Below are positions 1 through 6,382 of a DNA stretch of 20,718 nucleotides, piece by piece. The DNA comes from JAPYTY01 sp036338435. GTDB taxonomy: Bacteria > Acidobacteriota > UBA6911 > RPQK01 > JADFOI01. The notes under the pieces were generated by a model. That model was not told where the DNA came from. It saw only the letters and a program-made list of their open reading frames with translations, and did no database searches. The DNA lies in NCBI GenBank assembly GCA_036338435.1, contig JAYZCG010000034.1:1-20718 (forward strand), read 5' to 3'. A program made the position numbers and the translations under genes. Within the stretch, counting starts at the first letter, position 1, and each line of letters begins with the position of its first letter.

Positions 1-253
1 TATTACTCAGCCTCTAGTACTGACTGATAACGCCGAGGCCTTCGATGTGTATGTCAATGTGCGGGGTGGAGGGTTTACGGGACAGGCTGGTGCGACCCGG
101 TTGGGTATCGCACGAGCTCTGTTAAAGGTAGACCCTGACTTACGTCCAGTTTTGAAAAAAGCTGGCCTTCTCACTCGGGATCCGCGCATTAAGGAACGTA
201 AGAAGTACGGTCAGCCTGGAGCCAGGAAAAGGTACCAATTTTCTAAGAGGTAA
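1..253 (+). CDS. rpsI: 30S ribosomal protein S9, C-terminal part (5' truncated by window)
   Basis: This is the last ~83 codons of ribosomal protein S9, a small-subunit protein whose basic C-terminal tail reaches toward the P-site tRNA. The reading frame is open from base 2, so the true start lies outside the window. Visible family marks are the G-G-G-F-T-G-Q-A-G-A stretch, the L-G-I-A-R-A-L helix, the L-L-T-R-D-P-R segment with E-R-K-K-Y-G, and the conserved basic ending R-K-R-Y-Q-F-S-K-R. The stop is TAA at 251-253, only 16 bases before rpsB, so the two are almost certainly co-transcribed. The usual rplM partner would lie upstream, outside the window. Confidence 0.97.
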   Translation, partial: ITQPLVLTDNAEAFDVYVNVRGGGFTGQAGATRLGIARALLKVDPDLRPVLKKAGLLTRDPRIKERKKYGQPGARKRYQFSKR

Positions 254-269
254 GTACAGGAGAATTTAT

Positions 270-1511
270 TTGGCTACTATTTCAGTTAAACAACTCCTTG
301 ACGCTGGTGTTCACTTCGGCCATCAAACTGGGCGCTGGAACCCAAAGATGCAGCCCTTTATTTTTGGGGAGAAAAATGGTGTTCATATCGTCGATTTACA
401 GAAAACTATTCGGTGCTTCAAAGAAGCCATTGATTTCATAACAAACCTCGCTGCGCAGGGGAAAACTATACTTTTTGTAGGCACTAAGGGACAGGCCCGG
501 GAAACGATTGAAGAAGAAGCCCGCCGTTGTGGAATGTACTGGATCACCAATCGGTGGTTGGGAGGTTTGCTCACCAATTTCGCCACCGTACAAAATAGCA
601 TCAAGCGCTATCGGGAATTAGAAACGAAGCGTGATGATGGGTTTTATGAAAAGCTTTCCAAGAAGGAAGTGGCGCGGCTGGAACGCGAGAGAAAGAAGTT
701 AGAAAAGAACTTGCGCGGGATCCGAGATATCGAACGGTGTCCTGATGCTCTGTTCATTATAGACTCAAGACAGGAAGCAATCGCGGTTCAGGAGGCAGCC
801 AAGCTGAATATTCCGATCATCGCCATTGTCGATACGAATTCTGACCCTGATTTGATCGATTACGTGATTCCTGGCAATGATGACGCTTTGAGATCTGTCC
901 AGCTATTTGCAGGGACAGTGGCAGATGCCATTTTAGCGGGTAAGTCGGTTTATACGGCTCAGGTTGAAACGGAGTTGCGGAAAGCAGAGGAGAAGGCGGC
1001 TAAGGCAGCTAAGGAAGAGGCCCAACGGAAAGCAGCTGCAGCCAAGGAGGCAAAAAAGGCCGCTCGGTTGTCAGGGGAAGGACAAGAAGCTGAGCGTGCG
1101 GGTGACCCGATTTCCGATGAGGTTTCTGCAGCGAGTGACAAGCCAAGTGAGGGACCAGCGGATGCACCCAAAGTTGCTGAGTTTGAGAAACTATCTGTAT
1201 CAGCTGAAGTAGAGGAAAAGAAGAAAAGTAGCCCCGAAGAAACTCCCGTTGTAGTGGTGGATCAAGAGTCTCAAGAAGTTCCTGCTGAGAAGAAGGGTAA
1301 GTCTCCAGCAAAGAAGGCAAAGGCAAAGGCAAAGGTTTCAGCAGCGACCAAGGTCAAAAAGTCTGCTAAAAAATCGAAGACAGAGTCTTCCAAAAATAAA
1401 AAGACGGCATCTACAAAGAGTAAGGCGACTAAGAGCAAGGCTGACACTGTCAACAAGTCTTTGTCTGCGGCTGAAAAAAGCGAGGGAGAGTCCAAGCAAT
1501 CCAAGTCCTAG
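270..1511 (+). CDS. rpsB: 30S ribosomal protein S2 with a long lysine-rich C-terminal extension
   Basis: Ribosomal protein S2, a late-assembling small-subunit protein. Residues ~1-232 are a normal S2 core: L-L-D-A-G-V-H-F-G-H-Q near the N-terminus, then R-W-L-G-G-L-L-T-N, P-D-A-L-F-I-I-D, and I-P-I-I-A-I-V-D-T-N-S-D-P. The start is a TTG at 270, chosen because AGGAGA at 258-263 sits 6 bases upstream and the protein begins with the standard S2 N-terminus; no ATG fits. At 413 aa it is far longer than the ~230-260 aa of most S2 proteins. The extra ~180 residues run as a charged Ala/Lys/Glu helix (~232-262), an acidic Ser/Glu/Pro linker (~263-335), and a histone-H1-like Lys/Ala/Ser tail (~336-413). 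The reading frame stays open throughout, so the tail looks genuine. Its function is unknown. Confidence 0.97.
   Translation: MATISVKQLLDAGVHFGHQTGRWNPKMQPFIFGEKNGVHIVDLQKTIRCFKEAIDFITNLAAQGKTILFVGTKGQARETIEEEARRCGMYWITNRWLGGLLTNFATVQNSIKRYRELETKRDDGFYEKLSKKEVARLERERKKLEKNLRGIRDIERCPDALFIIDSRQEAIAVQEAAKLNIPIIAIVDTNSDPDLIDYVIPGNDDALRSVQLFAGTVADAILAGKSVYTAQVETELRKAEEKAAKAAKEEAQRKAAAAKEAKKAARLSGEGQEAERAGDPISDEVSAASDKPSEGPADAPKVAEFEKLSVSAEVEEKKKSSPEETPVVVVDQESQEVPAEKKGKSPAKKAKAKAKVSAATKVKKSAKKSKTESSKNKKTASTKSKATKSKADTVNKSLSAAEKSEGESKQSKS
1314..1335 (+). repeat. Short tandem repeat AAGGCA, about 3.7 copies, inside rpsB tail
   Basis: The hexamer AAGGCA repeats in register with the codons and encodes alternating Lys-Ala in the basic tail of S2. 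Because the unit is 6 bp, slippage would add or remove Lys-Ala pairs without breaking the frame. It is a small low-complexity tract and may differ between strains. Confidence 0.7.
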
Positions 1512-1615
1512 AGCATCAGGTCGAAGTATTGTGGAATTCTCCTGATTGTTTCCTACGTGTGGCCTCGGTCTCAAAACACGGCATATTGGTGTAAAGTTCA
1601 AGGGAGGAAATCCTG

Positions 1616-2209
1616 ATGGCTATTTCTGCAGAACAGGTCAAGAAACTGCGAGGGCAAACAGGTGCCGGGATGATGGAGTGCAAGAAGGCTCTTGTTGAGG
1701 CTGACGGTGACTTCGAAAGAGCTGTAACGATCCTTCGGGAACAGGGGCTGGCGGCCGCTGCTAAAAGGTCAGACCGTGAAACTCGAGAAGGGATTGTTGG
1801 GCAGTACATTCACGCTGGAGGGAAATTAGGAGTCTTGTTGGAGGTGAACTGTGAAACAGATTTTGTCGCCTCGACTGATGAATTTCAGGGTTTAGTTCAG
1901 GACATAGCCATGCAGATTGCCGCCTCTGATCCTCTCCACGTGAGACGTGACGATGTTAGTATAGAAGAAGTGGAGAAGGAACAGGCCATCTACAGCAAAC
2001 AAGCTCTTGATGCGGGAAAACCAGAGAATGTAGTTGACAGAATAGTTGAAGGGAAGCTCAATAAATATTACTCTGAGATATGTCTATACGAACAGCCGTA
2101 TATTAAGGATTCTGAACTAACGGTTGAGGAATTAATAAAATCCAGGATTGCGACCCTTAAAGAGAATATTTCCGTTAGGCGGTTTGTTCGTTTTAAAATA
2201 GGGGAGTGA
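1616..2209 (+). CDS. tsf: Translation elongation factor Ts, compact form
   Basis: EF-Ts is the guanine-nucleotide exchange factor that recycles EF-Tu-GDP to EF-Tu-GTP in the cytoplasm. The N-terminal UBA-like domain (residues ~3-45) carries the family signature L-R-G-Q-T-G-A-G-M-M-E-C-K-K-A-L. The core follows with V-N-C-E-T-D-F-V-A, whose T-D-F-V contacts EF-Tu. The protein has 197 residues, the short architecture seen for example in Thermus, not the ~280-residue E. coli type; it lacks the second core repeat and the coiled-coil insertion. The ATG at 1616 is preceded by GGAGG at 1603-1607 with 8 bases of spacing. It lies 104 bases after rpsB, the standard rpsB-tsf order. Confidence 0.96.
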   Translation: MAISAEQVKKLRGQTGAGMMECKKALVEADGDFERAVTILREQGLAAAAKRSDRETREGIVGQYIHAGGKLGVLLEVNCETDFVASTDEFQGLVQDIAMQIAASDPLHVRRDDVSIEEVEKEQAIYSKQALDAGKPENVVDRIVEGKLNKYYSEICLYEQPYIKDSELTVEELIKSRIATLKENISVRRFVRFKIGE

Positions 2210-2243
2210 GTTTCTACGCTTCACAGGTAGGGAGTAGATATTT

Positions 2244-3020
2244 ATGACAGGCGATGTGGTTCACCACAAGAAGTCAACCGTTACAGAGTCTGTTAATACC
2301 AAGAAACCGCACTACAAACGGGTTCTCATTAAAGTAAGCGGGGAAGCCCTGATGGGCTTCAAAGAATTTGGGGTGGACTCCTCCATGATGGAGACCATCG
2401 CCCGTGAAATCACAGAGGTCCATCAACTTGGGGTCGAAGTTGCGATCGTGGTTGGAGGCGGAAATATTATCCGCGGGGTAAAAGTCAGTGAAGCGGGTTT
2501 TGATCGGGCCACGGGAGACTATATGGGCATGCTCGCCACTGTCATCAATGCCCTGGCTTTACAAAGTGCCCTGGAGAAAAATGGTGTTTTTACTCGTGTG
2601 TTGAGTGCCATTGACATGGCTCAGGTCGCTGAGCCTTTTATTCGTCGCCGTGCAATCCGCCACCTTGAGAAAAAAAGGGTTGTTATTCTGGCAGCTGGAA
2701 CTGGAAATCCTTATTTTACAACAGATACAGCCGCAGCTCTCCGTGCTATGGAAATTAAGGCAGAGGTCATTCTAAAGGCTACAAAAGTAGAAGGGGTATA
2801 TGACTCTGACCCCGAAGAGAATACAAACGCCAAATTGTTTAAACGCTTAACCTACTTTGAGGTGTTGGAAAAAGGACTTAAAGTGATGGATACTACCGCG
2901 ATCTCTTTGTGTATGGACAACAGGTTGCCCATCATTGTATTTAGTATTCGTCAGGAAGGAAGCATCAAAAAGGTGGTGATGGGAGAGGAAGTAGGTTCAG
3001 TAATCACATTTGAACGATGA
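2244..3020 (+). CDS. pyrH: UMP kinase
   Basis: Phosphorylates UMP to UDP with ATP, the committing step toward UTP and CTP; bacterial PyrH is a hexameric amino-acid-kinase-fold enzyme. Motifs in order: K-V-S-G-E-A-L-M-G (phosphate binding, residues ~30-38), G-G-G-N-I-I-R-G, D-Y-M-G-M-L-A-T-V-I-N-A-L-A-L (UMP and GTP-effector region), G-T-G-N-P-Y-F-T-T-D-T-A-A-A-L-R-A, K-A-T-K-V-E-G-V-Y-D-S-D-P, and V-M-D-T-T-A near the C-terminus. The 258 residues include about 24 extra N-terminal residues before the conserved start of the fold. The ATG at 2244 is kept because AGGGAG at 2229-2234 precedes it; a later start is possible. The stop overlaps the start of frr by 4 bases. Confidence 0.96.
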   Translation: MTGDVVHHKKSTVTESVNTKKPHYKRVLIKVSGEALMGFKEFGVDSSMMETIAREITEVHQLGVEVAIVVGGGNIIRGVKVSEAGFDRATGDYMGMLATVINALALQSALEKNGVFTRVLSAIDMAQVAEPFIRRRAIRHLEKKRVVILAAGTGNPYFTTDTAAALRAMEIKAEVILKATKVEGVYDSDPEENTNAKLFKRLTYFEVLEKGLKVMDTTAISLCMDNRLPIIVFSIRQEGSIKKVVMGEEVGSVITFER

Positions 3021-3574
3021 TTGAAAAAATTCTCCTAGAGACAAAACAGCGGATGAAGAAGACCCTTGATGATCTGGCGAAAGAACTGGCGGTCATTCGA
3101 ACGGGAAGAGCTTCGGTACACCTGTTGGATCAGGTGACGGTGGATTATTATGGAAGTCCAACTCCTCTAAACCAGGTTGCAACGCTGGGGGCGCCGGAAC
3201 CCAGTTTGGTTACCGTTCAACCCTGGGATGTTAGCCAGATTGAGAGTGTTGAAAAGGCTATTCTTGCAGCTAACTTGGGGCTTAATCCTTCCAATGATGG
3301 GAAGCTCATTCGAGTGCCCATTCCTACCTTGACCGAAGAACGACGTGTTTCTCTGGCTAAACAGGTGGGCAAGATTGCTGAGGAGCACCGCACGGCAGTC
3401 AGGAACATTCGCCGAGGTGCCAATGAACAATTCAAGAAGATGGTCAAGGAAAAGGTGCTTTCCGAGGATATGGAACACCATGGTCTGGACGAGGTGCAAA
3501 AGCTGACCAACTCTCATATCCAAGAGTTAGACATGTTGACTAAGCAGAAGGAAAAGGAAATCCTAGAGGTTTAA
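3017..3574 (+). CDS. frr: Ribosome recycling factor
   Basis: RRF splits post-termination ribosomes together with EF-G. The 185-residue length is typical. Family marks: L-A-V-I-R-T-G-R-A-S near residue 30, V-D-Y-Y-G-S-P-T-P-L-N-Q-V-A, the L-I-R-V-P-I-P-T-L-T-E-E-R-R segment, and the V-R-N-I-R-R-G-A-N helix of the long three-helix bundle. The start ATG is embedded in the pyrH stop as ATGA (3017-3020), which suggests translational coupling, and no strong separate Shine-Dalgarno is visible. This is the last gene of the rightward translation cluster. The 77 bases after it, before the convergent arginine decarboxylase gene, show no convincing terminator. Confidence 0.97.
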   Translation: MIEKILLETKQRMKKTLDDLAKELAVIRTGRASVHLLDQVTVDYYGSPTPLNQVATLGAPEPSLVTVQPWDVSQIESVEKAILAANLGLNPSNDGKLIRVPIPTLTEERRVSLAKQVGKIAEEHRTAVRNIRRGANEQFKKMVKEKVLSEDMEHHGLDEVQKLTNSHIQELDMLTKQKEKEILEV

Positions 3575-3651
3575 CTACGCCTTCTACATCTGATCGATAC
3601 AAACAACGCATATCTCTTGCAGTCGCGTGTGGTGGAAACGGAAAATTTAGA

Positions 3652-4203
3652 CTACAAAATAAAGACCGCTGCAGCGATCACCGTCGTCCATAAACCATCT
3701 TTGTGACCCATCGCTGATTGGGTGACGTTTCGAGTCCGGAATATTCGACCTGAGATTTTCCACAATTCTCTTTTCTCATCCCAGCTTTGATCGGGATCAA
3801 AATCTACACCCAGTGTTCTCGCTAGCATCTCGGCCGCGAGGTCCTCAGAGTAATCTCCAGCCATTTTTTCTGTTTGTCCATAACCGTGGTGTTCACTGAG
3901 ATAGCCGTAAAGGGTAGGATTTCTTGGCATTGCTATTCCTATAGCCGAAGCGATGAGGCGATTAGGTTCATTAGTGGATGTTTCACTCATAACGCAAAAT
4001 ACGACTTGACCTTGGTTGAGTCGAGGTAGGCCTTGTTTCCTAGATATGAGTTTACAGTGTGGGGGAAAGATACTTGAAACACGAACGAGATTACAGGCTG
4101 CAATCCCAGCGTTCCGCAAGGATAATTCAAAACTGGTTAGTTTTTCTCGATGTATCCCCTTTCCCTTGGTGAGGAAAATTTCTTTGGCTATGAAATCAGT
4201 CAC
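3652..4203 (-). CDS. pdaD: Pyruvoyl-dependent arginine decarboxylase
   Basis: Decarboxylates arginine to agmatine, the entry to one polyamine route; family members can instead serve acid or arginine-agmatine exchange functions. The proenzyme self-cleaves at a Ser-Ser bond to form the pyruvoyl cofactor. Here V-S-S-I-F-P-P-H-C places the cleavage between Ser43 and Ser44. Other family motifs are S-F-E-L-S-L-R-N-A-G-I, G-Q-V-V-F-C-V-M-S, Y-G-Y-L-S-E-H-H-G-Y-G, and G-L-W-T-T-V-I-A-A-A-V-F at the C-terminus. It has 183 residues, a normal length. The start is GTG at 4203; an in-frame TAG lies four codons upstream and no other start precedes the conserved N-terminus. No clear Shine-Dalgarno is visible. 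It is transcribed alone, convergent with frr and divergent from lepB. Confidence 0.92.
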   Translation of the reverse strand: MTDFIAKEIFLTKGKGIHREKLTSFELSLRNAGIAACNLVRVSSIFPPHCKLISRKQGLPRLNQGQVVFCVMSETSTNEPNRLIASAIGIAMPRNPTLYGYLSEHHGYGQTEKMAGDYSEDLAAEMLARTLGVDFDPDQSWDEKRELWKISGRIFRTRNVTQSAMGHKDGLWTTVIAAAVFIL

Positions 4204-4237
4204 TTTATTCTATGTGTCCATGATCAACTGCATGCGT

Positions 4238-4267
4238 ATGTTACCCAAATATTTGGAGCATTCTCAA
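4238..4267 (-). promoter_or_regulatory. Candidate promoter for the arginine decarboxylase gene with a palindrome in its spacer
   Basis: Read on the minus strand, TTGAGA (4267-4262) and TAACAT (4243-4238) are separated by 18 bases and lie about 35 bases before the GTG start. The spacer contains the perfect 12-bp palindrome CCAAATATTTGG (4245-4256), a possible repressor site. The match to the sigma70 consensus is moderate (4-5 of 6 at the -35, 4 of 6 at the -10). The rest of the 216-bp divergent region to lepB (4204-4419) shows no gene that I can support. Confidence 0.35.
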
Positions 4268-4419
4268 TCATTTGATGAACTTTCAACAAGGTTAAATAGT
4301 ATTTGGCTGGATTTTTTTGCAACTTTTGTGCATGTGAGTCCGTATCATTAACGACAAGTTATAGTAAGAATGCGACAATCTAGCGGTTGTTTTCAGTTCG
4401 GTGATTATGCTATTGAGAT

Positions 4420-5016
4420 GTGAGTATGACAGAGTCGGAGAATTTAGAAGAAAGGCGTATGGCAGTTGATGGATCTCACGAAACTGTGATGGACGAGAAT
4501 CGTCCTTGGACGTGTGAGCTTGTGAGATGGAGTAAAGATGTCCTTGCAGCTGTGCTAGGTGCGATTGTGATTGTGATTTTTGTTGTACAGCCCGTGAAGG
4601 TTGCAGGGATCAGCATGGAACCAGAGATCCAACCTCAAGATCGACTTTTGGTTAACAAATTTGGATATTACTTCTCTGATATCGGACGGGGAGATATCGT
4701 GGTATTCTGGTCCACTAGGGATGAGTCACAATCCTTTATTAAGAGGGTTGTTGGGCTTCCCGGAGACAGGATAGAGATCAGATCCGGTGTGGTGTTTGTC
4801 AATGAGAAGAGATTGTCTGAGCCTTATCTAGTACGGCAGCTTGGTGGTGAATCCCACCCTGTGGAGGTAGTATCTTCTCAACACTATTTTGTGCTGGGAG
4901 ATCACCGGAACTCCAGTAGTGATAGTCGGGATTGGGGTAGTGTCCCAGAGCAGAACATTTTTGGTGAAGCCGTGTTTCGCTATTGGCCTTTGGAAAAGAT
5001 GGGTCGGATAGAGTAG
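4420..5016 (+). CDS. lepB: Signal peptidase I
   Basis: Membrane-anchored protease that removes signal peptides from exported proteins. One transmembrane segment is visible at residues ~41-57 (V-L-A-A-V-L-G-A-I-V-I-V-I-F-V-V). It is followed by the catalytic serine in I-S-M-E-P (Ser65) and the catalytic lysine in F-I-K-R-V-V-G-L-P-G-D (Lys108). The C-terminal box G-D-H-R-N-S-S-S-D-S-R-D-W-G completes the S26 family pattern. At 198 aa with one membrane span it resembles the short form. The start is uncertain: GTG 4420, ATG 4426 and ATG 4459 are all in frame before the membrane segment. None has a strong Shine-Dalgarno; 4459 has a purine-rich GAAGAAAGG just upstream. The N-terminus is charged and cytoplasmic in any case. 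Confidence 0.94.
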   Translation: MSMTESENLEERRMAVDGSHETVMDENRPWTCELVRWSKDVLAAVLGAIVIVIFVVQPVKVAGISMEPEIQPQDRLLVNKFGYYFSDIGRGDIVVFWSTRDESQSFIKRVVGLPGDRIEIRSGVVFVNEKRLSEPYLVRQLGGESHPVEVVSSQHYFVLGDHRNSSSDSRDWGSVPEQNIFGEAVFRYWPLEKMGRIE

Positions 5017-5083
5017 GGGAGAATGTGGAGTAGATAGTCGTGCGTCTACTTGTTTGGAGAAGGCGCAGGGCCACCCCTAGTGA

Positions 5084-5111
5084 TTGAAAAACAAAAATGA
5101 CAGGGTTTAAG
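5084..5111 (+). promoter_or_regulatory. Weak candidate promoter upstream of carA
   Basis: TTGAAA at 5084-5089 and TTTAAG at 5106-5111 are spaced by 16 bases, giving 5 of 6 and 4 of 6 matches to sigma70 hexamers, about 75 bases before the carA start. The 172-bp lepB-carA gap holds no gene that I can support. I see no recognisable PyrR site or arginine box. Confidence 0.3.
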
Positions 5112-5188
5112 GTTCTAACATGGATGTTTTAGACTTTGCCCTCACCAGTGTTTGTTGTGGATTCTAGAGTCTGGGGTCTTGATCGATT

Positions 5189-6286
5189 ATGAAAGAGCAA
5201 AAGGCAATTTTGTACTTGGAGGACGGAAGACTGTTTGAAGGCACCAGTTTTGGTGGCGTGGAGGAAGCCATGGGAGAAGTGGTGTTCAACACGTCGATGA
5301 CTGGATACCAGGAGATATTGACCGATCCTTCCTATGCTGGCCAGATTGTGATTATGACCCAGCCGGAGATCGGAAACTATGGAGTTAATGATGAGGATGA
5401 AGAGTCAAACCGGCCATTTGTGGAGGGGTTTGTCGTCCGTGATTGTAGTTCTATCTTTAGTAATTGGAGAGGAAAGAAGACTTTAGATGAATATTTGAGG
5501 GAACATTCGATTATAGGTATGTCTGGAACCGACACGCGTGCGTTGGTTCGCCATATTCGTGGAGTGGGTGCCATGCGAGGCATTATTTCCACAACTGATT
5601 CCGATCCTGAATCTTTACGTAAAAAGGTGTTAAACCACCCTGCTATGGAGGGAAGTGACTACGTTCGTGCAGTTACGACGGAGGAGGCATACTCCTGGCC
5701 AACTTCGGAACCACTCTTTCACGTTGTGGCATATGATTTTGGGATCAAGACAAACATTCTAAGGTGTCTAGGAGCTCGTGGCTGCAGGCTGACCGTAGTA
5801 CCGGCCACAACTAGTGCAGAGGATGTTATGGAGTTGAATCCAGATGGTGTTTTTCTTTCCAACGGGCCTGGAGATCCGGAGCCCCTCCAGTATATCGTGT
5901 CCAATGTCAAAAAACTGATCCATCAAAAACCTACATTTGGGATTTGTCTAGGACATCAGTTGTTAGCTTTAGCTCTCGATGGAACAACCTACAAGCTTAA
6001 GTTTGGTCACCGAGGAGGGAACCAACCTGTGAAAAACCTTGTGACCAACAAGGTGGAAATTACCAGTCACAATCACGGTTTTACAGTGGATGCTGATTCA
6101 CTCAAGGAACGTGATATTCAGATCACTCACATCAATCTTAATGACCAGACACTTGAAGGATTGAGTCACCGTTCCTTGCCAGTTTTTTCGGTTCAGTATC
6201 ATCCAGAAGCTGCTCCTGGTCCTCATGATTCACTCTACTTGTTTGATGATTTCATTCGGATGATGGGAGATGAAAAGAAAGTCTAG
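5189..6286 (+). CDS. carA: Carbamoyl-phosphate synthase small (glutaminase) subunit
   Basis: Hydrolyses glutamine and passes ammonia through a tunnel to CarB for carbamoyl phosphate, the precursor of pyrimidines and arginine. The N-terminal CPSase domain shows G-Y-Q-E-I-L-T-D-P-S-Y and T-D-T-R-A-L-V-R-H-I-R. The C-terminal class I glutamine amidotransferase domain has S-N-G-P-G-D-P, the nucleophile Cys253 in G-I-C-L-G-H-Q, and the catalytic pair His338/Glu340 in Y-H-P-E-A. It is full length at 365 residues with an intact triad. The ATG at 5189 gives the usual family N-terminus, though its Shine-Dalgarno is weak. carB follows 96 bases downstream, a gap that can form a long hairpin. Confidence 0.97.
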   Translation: MKEQKAILYLEDGRLFEGTSFGGVEEAMGEVVFNTSMTGYQEILTDPSYAGQIVIMTQPEIGNYGVNDEDEESNRPFVEGFVVRDCSSIFSNWRGKKTLDEYLREHSIIGMSGTDTRALVRHIRGVGAMRGIISTTDSDPESLRKKVLNHPAMEGSDYVRAVTTEEAYSWPTSEPLFHVVAYDFGIKTNILRCLGARGCRLTVVPATTSAEDVMELNPDGVFLSNGPGDPEPLQYIVSNVKKLIHQKPTFGICLGHQLLALALDGTTYKLKFGHRGGNQPVKNLVTNKVEITSHNHGFTVDADSLKERDIQITHINLNDQTLEGLSHRSLPVFSVQYHPEAAPGPHDSLYLFDDFIRMMGDEKKV

Positions 6287-6310
6287 ATGAAGTCGTTGAA
6301 ACAGAGGACC

Positions 6311-6351
6311 AATGCCTACCATCATCCTGAGAACCGATGTTGGAAGGCATT
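6311..6351 (+). other. Long imperfect hairpin in the carA-carB gap
   Basis: Bases 6311-6326 pair with 6336-6351: 14 of 16 positions are complementary, with A/A and T/T mismatches, around a 9-base loop. The outer 7 bp (AATGCCT with AGGCATT) are perfect. No T-run follows, so it is not a standard intrinsic terminator. It may act as an RNA processing or stability element, or as a control point between the two subunit genes. The function is inferred only from structure and position. Confidence 0.6.
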
Positions 6352-6382
6352 TCTGACCTGTAATGTGAATGGGGTGTAGCAA

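Noticed and set aside
1009..1332. 107-codon minus-strand open frame inside rpsB
   Set aside because: It is antisense to the low-complexity lysine-rich tail; the Leu/Pro-rich composition is what that codon bias produces on the opposite strand.
1515..1546. ATCAGG/CCTGAT hairpin between rpsB and tsf
   Set aside because: Only 6 bp around a 20-base loop and no T-run; too weak to support a terminator or regulator.
4016..4351. 111-codon plus-strand open frame
   Set aside because: It runs antisense to the decarboxylase gene for more than half its length and then across the divergent promoter region, has no Shine-Dalgarno, and encodes nothing recognisable.
5029..5050. AGTAGA/TCTACT hairpin after lepB
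   Set aside because: A 6-bp stem with a 10-base loop and only a short interrupted T stretch after it; not convincing as a terminator.
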